From Gemmatimonas sp. (GTDB lineage Bacteria > Gemmatimonadota > Gemmatimonadetes > Gemmatimonadales > Gemmatimonadaceae), in NCBI RefSeq assembly GCF_031426495.1, contig NZ_JANPLK010000003.1, forward strand, positions 23,344 to 87,343: a DNA stretch of 64,000 bases. Direction: 5' to 3'. Made by a program: the position numbers and the translations under genes. The notes below the pieces were generated by a model that was not told where the DNA came from, made no database searches, and was given only the letters and a program-made list of their open reading frames with translations. Shown here in pieces: positions 32,905 to 41,901 of this stretch. How positions within the stretch are numbered: position 1 is the stretch's first letter; the number at the start of each line of letters is the position of its first letter.

Positions 32905-35439
32905 ATGACTGCACCGAACGCCCGCGAACGCATCCTGCCGCGCCTCATCGACGAGGAAGTCAAGGAATCGTTCATCAACTATTCCATGAGCGTCATCGTC
33001 TCGCGTGCACTGCCCGACGTGCGTGATGGCCTCAAGCCTGTGCATCGCCGCGTGTTGTACGCGATGAACGAGCTCGGACTGTTGCCGGGGCGTCCGTTCA
33101 AGAAGTCGGCGACCGTCGTTGGTGACGTGCTTGGCAAGTATCACCCGCACGGTGACAGCAGCGTGTACGACGCGCTCGTGCGTATGGTCCAGACGTTCTC
33201 GCTGCGTTATCCGCTGGTAGACGGCCAAGGCAATTTCGGCTCGATGGACGGCGATAACGCGGCCGCCTATCGCTATACCGAAGCGCGACTGACGCGCATG
33301 TCGGTGGAAATGCTCGAAGACATCGACAAGAATACCGTCGACTTCGCGCCGAATTTCGACGATCGTCTTCAAGAGCCGCGTGTTCTGCCCTCGGGCGTGC
33401 CGAACCTGCTGGTGAACGGTTCGTCGGGTATCGCGGTGGGCATGGCGACGAACATTCCGCCGCACAATTTGCGCGAAGTCGTAAGCGCCGTGATCGCGAT
33501 GATCGACAACCCCGAACTCGAAGGTGCGGCCTTGCGCGCGATCGTGCGCGGCCCCGACTTCCCGACGGGCGGCTACATCTACGGTCGCGCCGGTATCGCC
33601 GATTATCAGGATACGGGTCGCGGGCGCATCGTGATGCGTGCGAAGGCCGTGATCGAAGAGAAGGAATCGACCGGCCGTTCGCAGATCGTCATCACCGAAG
33701 TGCCGTACCAGGTGAACAAGGCGAAGCTGGTCATCGACATCGCGGAGCTGGTGCGCGATCAGAAGCTCACCGGCATCAGCGCGCTGCGCGACGAGTCCGA
33801 CCGTGATGGTATCCGCGTGGTCGTCGAGCTCAAGCGTGACGCGATCCCGCGTGTGGTGCTCAATCAGCTGTACAAGCACACCGCCATGCAGAGCACATTC
33901 GGTGTGATCATGCTGGCGCTCGTGCCCGACGTGAACACGCGACAGCTCGTGCCCAAGGTGCTCACGCTCCGGCAGTGCATCGGTCACTACATCGAGCACC
34001 GCCACGAAGTGATCGTGCGGCGTACGCAGTTCGATCTCGACAAGGCGCTCGAACGTGAGCACATCCTCGAGGGACTGAAGATCGCCGTCGACAATATCGA
34101 CGAAGTGATCCGCATGATCCGCGCGGCCGACGACACTCCCACGGCCAGCCTGCAGCTGCAGGCGCGCTTCGGGCTCTCCGAGCGGCAGGCGGAAGCGATC
34201 CTCAACATGCGCTTGGCCAAGCTCACCGGCCTCGAGCGCGACAAGCTCGAGGAAGAACTTGTCGAAGTGCGCGCGTTCATCCTCGAGATGCGCAGCATCC
34301 TCGAGTCGCGTCCGCGCCGCATGGACATCATGAAGGGCGAGCTGCTGAAGCTGATGGAGACCTACGGCGACGAGCGCCGCACGGAAATCGTCAGCGATGA
34401 AGGCGAGTTCTCGATCGAGGATCTGATCGCCGAAGAGGAGATGGTCGTCACCATCTCGCACAACGGCTACATCAAGCGCACGCCGCTGTCACTGTACAAC
34501 CGCCAGGGGCGTGGCGGTCGCGGCAAGTCCAGCGCGGATCTCAAGGAAAACGATTTCATCGAGCGCTTTTACGTGGCGAGCACGCACACGTACATGCTCA
34601 TCTTCACCGATGACGGCCGTTGCTTCTGGCTCAAGGTGCACGAGCTGCCGCAGGCCGGGCGCAACACGCGCGGCAAGCCGATCGTGAACCTCATCAACGT
34701 CACGCCCGACACGCGCATCCGCGCGATCGTGCTCACGCGCGAGTTCAGCGACACCGAATTCCTGCTGTTCTGCACGCGCAAGGGGACGGTCAAGAAGACC
34801 GCGCTGTCGCAGTACAGCAATCCGCGCTCGAATGGCATCAAGGCCATCAAGGTCGAAGAAGGCGACGAGCTGATGGACGTGCAGGTGACGTCGGGCAGCA
34901 ACGATGTCGTGCTGGCCACGCGCCATGGTCTCTCGGTGCGCTTCCACGAAAGCGACGTGCGCGAGATGGGCCGCGACACGACCGGTGTGAAAGGCATCGA
35001 ACTGCGCCCCGAAGATCAGCTGGTGGGCATGGTCGTGATCAAGCGCGAAGCGACGCTGCTCGTCGTGACCGAAAAGGGTCTCGGCAAGTGCAGCGAAGTG
35101 AGCGAGTACCGTGTGCAGAAGCGCGGCGGCAAGGGCATCCTGACGCTGAACCGCACCGCCAAGACCGGCGACGTGGTCGCGCTGATGGAAGTGGTACCGG
35201 AAGACGAGCTGATGCTGATGACGCGTCAGGGTGTGGCGATTCGCTCGCGGGTGAGCGAAATCCGCGTCACGGGTCGTGCGGCCCAGGGCGTCAAGCTGGT
35301 GGCACTCGATGACCACGATGTGGTGCAGGCGGTGGCTCGCGTGATTCCCGACGACAAGGATGACGTCGACGGCGTAGAAGGCAGCGAAGGGGATGCGTCG
35401 ACCGGAGAGCTCGGGCTCGATGGTGGTGGCGACGCGTGA
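32905..35439 (+). CDS. gyrA: DNA gyrase subunit A
   Basis: An 844-residue type IIA topoisomerase subunit that cuts and rejoins DNA for negative supercoiling. It has an N-terminal winged helix with YSMSVIVSRALPDVRDGLKPVHRR, the quinolone-region helix YHPHGDSSVYDALVRM, and the active-site Tyr124 in AAYRYTEARL. The residues matching E. coli Ser83 and Asp87 are Ser and Asp, the quinolone-sensitive form. The GyrA-box QRGRGGRG appears as NRQGRGGRGK, which marks it as gyrase rather than ParC. The C-terminal beta-pinwheel follows, with an acidic tail (DDKDDVDGVEGSEGD) of the type that regulates wrapping. No gyrB is next to it. Confidence 0.97.
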   Translation: MTAPNARERILPRLIDEEVKESFINYSMSVIVSRALPDVRDGLKPVHRRVLYAMNELGLLPGRPFKKSATVVGDVLGKYHPHGDSSVYDALVRMVQTFSLRYPLVDGQGNFGSMDGDNAAAYRYTEARLTRMSVEMLEDIDKNTVDFAPNFDDRLQEPRVLPSGVPNLLVNGSSGIAVGMATNIPPHNLREVVSAVIAMIDNPELEGAALRAIVRGPDFPTGGYIYGRAGIADYQDTGRGRIVMRAKAVIEEKESTGRSQIVITEVPYQVNKAKLVIDIAELVRDQKLTGISALRDESDRDGIRVVVELKRDAIPRVVLNQLYKHTAMQSTFGVIMLALVPDVNTRQLVPKVLTLRQCIGHYIEHRHEVIVRRTQFDLDKALEREHILEGLKIAVDNIDEVIRMIRAADDTPTASLQLQARFGLSERQAEAILNMRLAKLTGLERDKLEEELVEVRAFILEMRSILESRPRRMDIMKGELLKLMETYGDERRTEIVSDEGEFSIEDLIAEEEMVVTISHNGYIKRTPLSLYNRQGRGGRGKSSADLKENDFIERFYVASTHTYMLIFTDDGRCFWLKVHELPQAGRNTRGKPIVNLINVTPDTRIRAIVLTREFSDTEFLLFCTRKGTVKKTALSQYSNPRSNGIKAIKVEEGDELMDVQVTSGSNDVVLATRHGLSVRFHESDVREMGRDTTGVKGIELRPEDQLVGMVVIKREATLLVVTEKGLGKCSEVSEYRVQKRGGKGILTLNRTAKTGDVVALMEVVPEDELMLMTRQGVAIRSRVSEIRVTGRAAQGVKLVALDDHDVVQAVARVIPDDKDDVDGVEGSEGDASTGELGLDGGGDA

Positions 35440-35468
35440 TCGCAAGCGCCCGCTGATCGCGACGGCTG

Positions 35469-36944
35469 ATGCCCATTTCCCGAATTCTCGTCGCTGACGA
35501 CGATGTGGCCGTCCTCGAATCCGTCACCTGGCTGTTGCAGGAGAACGGGTACGAGGTGATTCCCGCCAATGGCGGGATGGCCTGTCTCGAACAGCTCGAG
35601 AAGCGCGCGCCCGATCTGCTGCTCCTCGACATCCTGATGCCGGATGCCGATGGATGTCAGCTGCTCGAGCGCATCAAGAGCGAAGAGCGCTGGCGTGATT
35701 TGCCGGTGCTCATGCTGTCCGCGCAACCGCCGGAGGAAGCGTCGGTGCGGTCGTTGGGATTGGGTGCGGCCGATTTCATCCGCAAGCCGTATCGGCCGAA
35801 GGAGTTGTTGGCGCGCGTGCAGGCGCAGCTGCGCACGGGGGCCATGCTCCGCTCCACCCGCATGGCGCTCGCGCGCACGGAAGAAGCGTTGGTGCGCGCC
35901 CAGCAGGATGCCGACAGTCGTCGGAAGCTGGTGGACATTCTGCACGAAGTCACCGGCGACCTGTCGGTCACCGAACTCTTTCACCTGCTGGTGCGTCGAG
36001 CGGCGCGCGCGCTGGGTGTGTCGCACTGCTCGGTGGTGCTGGCAAGACCGGGCGACTCGCAGGCCGTGGTGGTGGCGGCGTTCGAGAACCCGGGACTGCA
36101 GCATCTCAGCATTCAGCTCGATCGCTATCCGGAACTGAAAGCGGCGCTCGAGTCGGGACAGCCGGTGCTGGTGGAAGATCTCGACACGCATCCGCTGTAC
36201 GAGGGCGTACGGCATGTGTGGGGTATCGAAGGTATCGAAGTGCCCATCCGCTCGGTGATCGCCCTGCCGTTCACCGTCGACCGGGGCCAGTACGGCGTGT
36301 TTCTCGTGCGCCGTACCCGCGATCAGGACCGTTTCGGGCCGCACGATCTCGAGTTCGCGCAGGCCGTGATCACCGCTGCCGTCGCGGTCATCCAGCGCGC
36401 GCAAATGGTCGAGAGCACCATGGCCGACAACGCGCGACTGGAACAGCTTGCGCAGACCGATCCGCTCACGCAGTTGTTGAACCGCCGCGCGCTCACCGAG
36501 CGCATCACGGCGGAGATGGAGCGTGCGCTCCGCTACGACTCCACGATGGCGCTGCTCATGATCGACCTCGATCACTTCAAGAAGGTGAACGACACGTACG
36601 GGCACCTCGTCGGTGACGACGTCCTGCGTGACGTCGGTCAGCTGTTGCTCGACACGATCCGCGGTAGCGACATCGTGGCGCGCTATGGCGGCGAAGAATT
36701 TCTGGTGCTGCTGCCAGAAACGGACGAAGCCGGAGCCGTGGCGTTCGCGGAGCGCATCCGCGCAGCGGTCGACGAGTACGAATTCGCGCGAGGTGGGGAG
36801 CATCCGCCGCTCAAGCTCACGGCCAGCGTCGGTGTAGCCGTCTTTCCCGCCGCCCGCATCGAAAGCGTGGAAGACTTGTTGTCGAGGGCGGACGCCGCGC
36901 TGTATCGGGCCAAGGCCGACGGCCGCAATCGCGTGCGGCAGTAG
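35469..36944 (+). CDS. Response regulator with GAF and diguanylate cyclase (GGDEF) domains
   Basis: A 491-residue signalling protein. The receiver domain (1-120) has D10-D12, phospho-site D54 in LLLLDILMPDADG, and K106 in FIRKPYRP. A coiled-coil linker leads to a GAF domain (about 155-315), then GGDEF (about 325-490): LTQLLNRRALTERI, LMIDLDHFKKVNDTYGH, the active GGEEF loop, and the inhibitory RxxD site (RGSD) five residues before it. It should make c-di-GMP with product feedback. It is encoded 29 bp after gyrA, so part of its transcript may come from there. No partner kinase is in the window. Confidence 0.93.
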   Translation: MPISRILVADDDVAVLESVTWLLQENGYEVIPANGGMACLEQLEKRAPDLLLLDILMPDADGCQLLERIKSEERWRDLPVLMLSAQPPEEASVRSLGLGAADFIRKPYRPKELLARVQAQLRTGAMLRSTRMALARTEEALVRAQQDADSRRKLVDILHEVTGDLSVTELFHLLVRRAARALGVSHCSVVLARPGDSQAVVVAAFENPGLQHLSIQLDRYPELKAALESGQPVLVEDLDTHPLYEGVRHVWGIEGIEVPIRSVIALPFTVDRGQYGVFLVRRTRDQDRFGPHDLEFAQAVITAAVAVIQRAQMVESTMADNARLEQLAQTDPLTQLLNRRALTERITAEMERALRYDSTMALLMIDLDHFKKVNDTYGHLVGDDVLRDVGQLLLDTIRGSDIVARYGGEEFLVLLPETDEAGAVAFAERIRAAVDEYEFARGGEHPPLKLTASVGVAVFPAARIESVEDLLSRADAALYRAKADGRNRVRQ

Positions 36945-36961
36945 GTCGTCCGTCCCACTCA

Positions 36962-37447
36962 TTACCGCGCGTGGCGGTGCTCGACCATCGCGCACTTGTC
37001 CTGTACCACGTCGATGCCGGCCTTGGCGAGCGTTTCGGCTACATCGGCGTCATGAATGCCTTGCTGCATCCACACCACGCGCGGCTTGGCGGCGAGCATC
37101 TCGTCGACATGCTGCGCCACATCGCCCGACCGGCGGAACAGCAGCACCATGTCGGCGGGCGGTATCACCGTACTGAGTGATCGCTGCACCGGTACGCCCA
37201 GAATCGCCGTGATGTCCGGGAAGTACACCGGCACCGGGATTATCTCGAATCCTGCGGTCTGCAGATACTCCGGCACGTAGTACGCCGGCCCGCCGACGAT
37301 CTCCGGCTTGATGCCGATCACGGCGATCCGCTGAACGGACGAGAACACCTCGGCGAGTTGTGCGCTGTGCTCGAGCAGATGCGAATGCCACTCGGGCGCT
37401 TCGGTCCGCCCGGCCGCCGGAGGCGTTAGCTTGTGATCCATAGACAC
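36962..37447 (-). CDS. CoA-binding domain protein (CoA_binding_2 / YccU-like)
   Basis: This 161-residue stand-alone Rossmann-type CoA-binding domain has QRIAVIGIKPEIVGGPAYYVPEYLQTAGFEIIPVPVY, PADMVLLFRRSGDVAQHVDEML and PRVVWMQQGIHDADVAETLAKAGIDVVQDKCAMVEHR. The CxxxEHR-type ending and the WMQxG motif are diagnostic of the family. Its biochemical role is unknown. It lies 17 bp from the converging diguanylate cyclase gene, so their transcripts may overlap. An alternative ATG two codons in is possible. It is divergent from the next gene across 33 bp. Confidence 0.88.
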   Translation of the reverse strand: MSMDHKLTPPAAGRTEAPEWHSHLLEHSAQLAEVFSSVQRIAVIGIKPEIVGGPAYYVPEYLQTAGFEIIPVPVYFPDITAILGVPVQRSLSTVIPPADMVLLFRRSGDVAQHVDEMLAAKPRVVWMQQGIHDADVAETLAKAGIDVVQDKCAMVEHRHAR

Positions 37448-37480
37448 TCCCCCTCTCTAGAAATTGCTGGAGCCACCCAC

Positions 37481-38629
37481 ATGCGCATGCTGGTACTCGG
37501 CGCGGGGCTGCAAGGCACCGCGTGTACGTACGATCTGCTGAACAATCCCTCGGTCACGCAGGTCGTGCTGGCCGATGTTCGCGTCGGCACCCTTCCCGCG
37601 TTTCTCGCGCCCTTCGCCGGCCCGCGCCTGGAAGCCATCGCGCTCGATGTCCGTGATGCCGATGCCGTGCGCGCGCTCTTCTCCCGCTGCGACGCGGTGA
37701 TGAGCGCCATCCCGTACTACTTCAATGCACCGCTCGCCGCGATCGCCGTCGAGATGGGTGTGCACTTCGCCGACCTCGGCGGCAACACGGAAATCGTTCA
37801 GGAACAGAAGAAGCTCGACGCCGCCGCGAAAGCCAAGGGGATCAGTGTGATCCCCGACACAGGTCTCGCCCCGGGCATGGTGAATGTGATCGCCCAGCAC
37901 GGCATCGATCAGTTCGACACCGTGGAAAGCGTGAAGCTGTTCGTGGGGGGCTTGCCGCAAACGCCTGAGCCACCGCTGGGCTATCAGATCGCCTATTCCA
38001 TCGAAGGCATGGTGGACTACTACACGACCGAGTCACTGGTGGTGCGGAACGGACAGCCGGCGCACGTGACCGCGCTCTCCGAACTCGAATCGGTGCCGTT
38101 CGCCGAGCCGGTCGGTGAACTCGAGGCGTTTCATACGGCCGGTGGTCTGTCCACGATGGTGTACCGCTATGCCGGCGTGATTCCCACCATGGAGTACAAG
38201 ACGCTGCGCTATCCGGGACACGCGCGCGTCATGGCAGCCATCCGTGATCTCGGCCTACTTGGCAACGAGGCGGTGGACGTGAAGGGGCAGCAGGTCGTGC
38301 CCCGCGACGTGTTCGTGCGCGTCGCCGGAGAGAAGCTGCGCAAGGGCAAGCCCGACCTCGTGGCGCTGCGCGTGGTCGTGCGCGGTACCAAAGACGGCGT
38401 GTCCGGCACGCGGGCGTGGGAAGTGCTCGACCGGTACGATGCGGAACACGGCATCTCCGCCATGATGCGTACGACGGGCTACACGCTGTCGATTACCGGG
38501 CAGCTGCAGGCCAGCGGTGCCATTTCCGCCGGCGTGCACACTCCGGACGAATGCATCCCGGCGGAACGCTATTTCGCGATGCTCGCCGAGCGTGGTGTGA
38601 TGGTGGTCGAACTCACCGTAGCTGCCTGA
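37481..38629 (+). CDS. Saccharopine dehydrogenase-like oxidoreductase
   Basis: A 382-residue NAD(P)-dependent enzyme of the saccharopine dehydrogenase/LYS9-like family. It has an N-terminal Rossmann motif LVLGAGLQGTACTYDLL, CDAVMSAIPYYFNAPLAAIAVEMGVHFADLGGNTEIV, and VIPDTGLAPGMVNVIAQHG, all typical. The C-terminal domain carries the substrate site. In bacteria such proteins act in lysine breakdown or in other iminium-linked amino acid steps; the exact reaction is undetermined. Start at ATG 37481 (MRMLVLGAG), since the upstream frame lacks family sequence. The 120 bp after the stop holds a coding-like remnant next to the AT-richer island. Confidence 0.88.
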   Translation: MRMLVLGAGLQGTACTYDLLNNPSVTQVVLADVRVGTLPAFLAPFAGPRLEAIALDVRDADAVRALFSRCDAVMSAIPYYFNAPLAAIAVEMGVHFADLGGNTEIVQEQKKLDAAAKAKGISVIPDTGLAPGMVNVIAQHGIDQFDTVESVKLFVGGLPQTPEPPLGYQIAYSIEGMVDYYTTESLVVRNGQPAHVTALSELESVPFAEPVGELEAFHTAGGLSTMVYRYAGVIPTMEYKTLRYPGHARVMAAIRDLGLLGNEAVDVKGQQVVPRDVFVRVAGEKLRKGKPDLVALRVVVRGTKDGVSGTRAWEVLDRYDAEHGISAMMRTTGYTLSITGQLQASGAISAGVHTPDECIPAERYFAMLAERGVMVVELTVAA

Positions 38630-38749
38630 CTCTGTGGGAGCATCTCGAGCGCGTCGACCCCAAGGCGCACGGGGGCGACGTGTTCGTGGCGCCCACGCAG
38701 CACGTGGTTAAAGGCTTAGTAGCGGAATACCCGACAGCTCCACGCACCG

Positions 38750-39265
38750 CTAACGGCTATTCTTGCAGCCAACTGCAACAACCTCCACAATCAAATTTGA
38801 TCTCCATGCTCCGGCTCGCTTCACGAGTAGCACCGCAAATGTTTTGTTGTCACAACCGGCAGTAGCGCGGGTAGCAAGTGTGACAATCACCTTCGCTGTA
38901 CTATCGGTTAGAGATTCAAACGATTGTAGCGCAACCCTGTAGTGCACAGGCGTTGCAGACGCACTCCTCGCTACCGCAGCACGCTGCAACAACGCTTCAG
39001 TCTCGACGCGCTTCTTCCCGTCCACAAACGCGCTGTCCAAGACTACGATAACTCTCCCCGACTCCAGCCCCGAGGCAATTCGTATACGTATGCCGACTCC
39101 TTTCAGCGCGGCATCAGCAAGTTGCGAAGTATCGACACCTGATGAAGAAGTGCCTGAAGACTGTGCGCTCGCGGTACGAATGCAGAGTGCGCATAAAAAC
39201 AACGTAAAACTGATCGTGCGCAAGAGGGCCACTTTCGAAGGAGTCGGCTTGCAGATTATCTGCAC
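38750..39265 (-). CDS. Hypothetical secreted protein of the AT-richer island
   Basis: A 171-residue protein with an N-terminal signal peptide (LLRTISFTLFLCALCIRTASAQ) and a compact alpha/beta body: VGIRIRIASGLESGRVIVVLDSAFVDGKKRVETEALLQRAAVA, then VHYRVALQSFESLTDSTAKVIVTLATRA. Two C-terminal cysteines (AGCDNKT; VGCKNS) probably form a disulfide. No family recognised. The GC content is lower than in neighbouring genes, hinting at recent acquisition. The start overlaps the upstream gene by 10 bp, so it belongs to the same transcript. Confidence 0.65.
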   Translation of the reverse strand: MQIICKPTPSKVALLRTISFTLFLCALCIRTASAQSSGTSSSGVDTSQLADAALKGVGIRIRIASGLESGRVIVVLDSAFVDGKKRVETEALLQRAAVARSASATPVHYRVALQSFESLTDSTAKVIVTLATRATAGCDNKTFAVLLVKRAGAWRSNLIVEVVAVGCKNSR

Positions 39266-39876
39266 TGCACCGCCAGTTGTTGAGCTGTAATCGATCCACC
39301 TTGACCGGCATCCATAACCAGAGTGTACCCAGACGGATCAAGCGATAGATCAAGAAGCGTATGTCCAGTCTCGTGTCTGATTGTATCGATAGTATCGCTG
39401 TAAGATCCATCCTTCGCGACGAGGAACCGACCGCGCGCGAACCAGATTGACCCGTTTCGTGAATTGTCTGTGGCGCCTGGCGGATTCGGGACAAACGGTC
39501 CGTCTAGCGGTTGGTATTCCCCAGCTGCCATAGTGCCATTTACGTTCGCGGGTCCTTCAATTCGAACAAAATATTGCCCACGTGTTAGCATTCGCCACAT
39601 TGCGGTTCCGATATTTTGACAAAGAGGTTTTGTCGACAGGCCAATCAATCTGCTTGATTCTGCCTGAATTTGGCTGTACAACGAACCATAGCTTCCGCCG
39701 CTAGAGACAGGCTGGCAAGTGCCTCCCCAGCAGTTGCCGCTTATCCAGTCGTCGTCAAACAGATACCTAGGCTGACTTGGTGCGGTTGTAGTCAAACTTT
39801 CACTCGATTGGTCGCAAGCAGCGACCGCAAGTGCGAACAATCCGACGACTATCGTCCGTCTGGCTCGCGTGTTCAT
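39256..39876 (-). CDS. Putative lipoprotein with HExxH zinc-metalloprotease-like motif
   Basis: A 206-residue protein. The N-terminus has a lipobox (VVGLFALAVAACDQ), so it should be anchored to a membrane. Near the C-terminus, DTIDTIRHETGHTLLDLSL contains HETGH, the zinc-binding HExxH found in many metalloproteases. No Glu or His in the usual gluzincin or metzincin third position is obvious. Two N-terminal cysteines (GNCWGGTCQ) and one C-terminal (VQCR) may form disulfides. With only 206 residues, the catalytic domain would be minimal. Codon use and GC differ from the surroundings. It precedes and overlaps the other secreted protein gene. Confidence 0.6.
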   Translation of the reverse strand: MNTRARRTIVVGLFALAVAACDQSSESLTTTAPSQPRYLFDDDWISGNCWGGTCQPVSSGGSYGSLYSQIQAESSRLIGLSTKPLCQNIGTAMWRMLTRGQYFVRIEGPANVNGTMAAGEYQPLDGPFVPNPPGATDNSRNGSIWFARGRFLVAKDGSYSDTIDTIRHETGHTLLDLSLDPSGYTLVMDAGQGGSITAQQLAVQCR

Positions 39877-40188
39877 TAGTTACCCGTGAATCGATCGTGA
39901 GCTTAAACCATTTTCTTAGACGCTCGACTTGCCCGAACTTCAGAGTGAGCATGGAACATGGAACGATCAAAATGTGCGAGCGGGGCACGTGCCGTGAATT
40001 CGGAGCGGAGACTACGGTGGAGGCAGTGCACCGGATGAGCTACGGCGGCGACTTGCGACCAATCGCGCTAGAACACATAAGTGTGAATCGACCATCCCCT
40101 GTCACGACGTTGTTCGCCAACTCTTCACGTGCCTTCGAGTCGACCAGCACCTATGGCAAGCGCGGAAGCGGCAGAGCGGCCGCCGAAC
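39877..40188. other. Intergenic region of the AT-richer island
   Basis: This 312-bp stretch has no supported gene. A plus-strand open frame crosses it (39831-40199), but it overlaps the lipoprotein gene antisense and has no coding character. It must contain the promoter of the two-gene island on the minus strand. I see no terminal repeats or integrase at its borders. Confidence 0.5.
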
Positions 40189-41901
40189 TCACGTCCTGAA
40201 CTCGCCGATCAACCCGCGTACGCGAAGTGACGCCGTCTGCAGCATCTCGGCAGTGGCGGACACTTCCTGCGCGGAGGCGGAGGTCTGTTCGGTGCTGGCC
40301 GCGACCTGTTCTGCCGCGGCTGCATGACCTTCCGCCGTATCGCGGGCGCTGGTGAGCGATTTCTGCACCGCGCCCAACGACTGACGGTTGGCATTCACCG
40401 CCGTGGACACGCGTGACGCCGCGCCTTCGACCTGCGCGACCGCATGCTCGATGCGCGACAGTGCCTCGCCCACGCCCTCGGCCACGGTTTCCACGTCCTT
40501 GAGGCGCGTGGCACCGGAGTCCACCGCGCTCGACGCGCTGGCAATGCGTGCGCGGATGCGCTTCACGTTCTCCGTGACCTCGTTGGCCGCGTTCGCACTC
40601 TGCTCGGCCAGCGCGCGCACTTCCTGCGCGACCACGGCAAAGCCACGTCCGGCACTGCCCGCACGCGCCGCTTCGATCGCGGCGTTGAGGGCAAGCAAGT
40701 TGGTTTGCGTGGCGATCTCGGAGATCACGCTCACGAAGTCGTCGATATCACTCGTCGCATCTTTCAGCGAGACCATTTCGGCGCGGGATGCCGTGACGAC
40801 TTCGCGCGCGCCGAGCAGCGTGTCGATGGCCAGCTGTACCTGATCGCGCGTGTTGTTGGTGGTGTTGCGAATGTCACGGCCCACACGATCCGTCTCCTCG
40901 GCCGCTTCACCGATCGTGGCGCCGGCCTCCGCGAGCTGCTTCACCGTGTGGCTGGCGGTGTTGAGCGCGCTCAACTGCACCGTGGCGCCGTGCGAAATAT
41001 CCATGACCGCGGTGGTGACATGCTGCGACGACGCCGCGGCTGACGACGCGGACGCACTGAGTTCGCCTGCCGCGAGCGTGACTTGATCGGCTTCGTCCTG
41101 TACGCGTGACAGCAAGCGGCGGAGTCGCTCTCGCGCCTGCTGCATGGCATCGATCAGTTCGGCGTACTCGCGCGCCACGCCGGAGCGCCGCAGGTCGACG
41201 TCGGGATCACGCAGGTCACCAGCGCCGATCGCCATCATCTCGTCGCGCAGTCGCACCAGCGGAGCGGTCACGGCGCGCGCGGTGGAGAGCCCGAAGAAGG
41301 CTGCCACCCCGAAGGCGGACGCGACGACGATGGCGAGCAACAGCTCCGCTCTCCAGAGGCCATCGCGCATACGCTCCATCGAATCTTCGGCACCGGTGCG
41401 CGCGGCCCGACGCAGCGCCTGCAGCTCGGACTCGATCGCCTGCATGTCACGACTGGTCTGCTGCAGCACGCGTTGCGCGTTTCCTTCGTTGCCGACCACC
41501 TGCCAGGCGTGGGTGACGGCAATCCGCACTTCCATCGCGGCCTGCAGCGTGCCAATGGCTTCAAGTCGCTGGCGTTCGTCCGCGCGCAGGATGCCCTGAT
41601 CGAGGGCGGCCCGGCGCAGTTTTCCGGCTTCGGCCACGAGTGCGACGTACTGGGCTTCGTCTTCGGGCGAACGGCTCGTGAGATAGCGTAGTCCTGCCAC
41701 GAGCTCGCGAAGCACGGTCGTGGTCGCCTGCTCGGTGAACTCGGATCGGTCGGCGAGTGCGCGCACGGTGGCTTCCGCTTCGCTGTTGCTTCGCTTGAGG
41801 CCGTACCACCCCAACAGCCCAGCGAGCAGGAGCAGGCCAATCGACGTGCCGAAGCCGACGATCAATCGGACGCGAATGGTCGCGAGCCGGATGACGGCCA
41901 T
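40189..41901 (-). CDS. Methyl-accepting chemotaxis protein
   Basis: A 570-residue chemoreceptor. TM1 is at about residues 12-30 (LIVGFGTSIGLLLLAGLLGW), a helical periplasmic four-helix-type ligand domain (about 35-185), TM2 (about 187-207, LLLAIVVASAFGVAAFFGL), a HAMP domain, then a long cytoplasmic coiled coil whose tip has EIATQTNLLALNAAIEAARAG and GRGFAVVAQEVRALAEQSA, the CheA/CheW contact hairpin. There is no C-terminal CheR-binding pentapeptide; it ends LIGEFRT. It is the second gene of a two-gene unit with a periplasmic binding protein (TGATG overlap), suggesting the receptor detects ligand through that protein. No che genes lie in this window. Confidence 0.94.
   Translation of the reverse strand: MAVIRLATIRVRLIVGFGTSIGLLLLAGLLGWYGLKRSNSEAEATVRALADRSEFTEQATTTVLRELVAGLRYLTSRSPEDEAQYVALVAEAGKLRRAALDQGILRADERQRLEAIGTLQAAMEVRIAVTHAWQVVGNEGNAQRVLQQTSRDMQAIESELQALRRAARTGAEDSMERMRDGLWRAELLLAIVVASAFGVAAFFGLSTARAVTAPLVRLRDEMMAIGAGDLRDPDVDLRRSGVAREYAELIDAMQQARERLRRLLSRVQDEADQVTLAAGELSASASSAAASSQHVTTAVMDISHGATVQLSALNTASHTVKQLAEAGATIGEAAEETDRVGRDIRNTTNNTRDQVQLAIDTLLGAREVVTASRAEMVSLKDATSDIDDFVSVISEIATQTNLLALNAAIEAARAGSAGRGFAVVAQEVRALAEQSANAANEVTENVKRIRARIASASSAVDSGATRLKDVETVAEGVGEALSRIEHAVAQVEGAASRVSTAVNANRQSLGAVQKSLTSARDTAEGHAAAAEQVAASTEQTSASAQEVSATAEMLQTASLRVRGLIGEFRT

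Noticed and set aside
32806..34461. Long open frame (551 codons) on the minus strand opposite gyrA
   Set aside because: It is fully antisense to a certain gyrA, its product is His/Arg/Asp-rich low complexity with no family features, and such frames are expected opposite GC-rich coding DNA. Similar antisense frames opposite kdp, cox, dacB and the diguanylate cyclase gene were rejected for the same reason.
39831..40199. 122-codon plus-strand frame between the HExxH lipoprotein and the chemoreceptor
   Set aside because: It overlaps the lipoprotein gene start and the MCP gene end on the opposite strand and shows no coding pattern.
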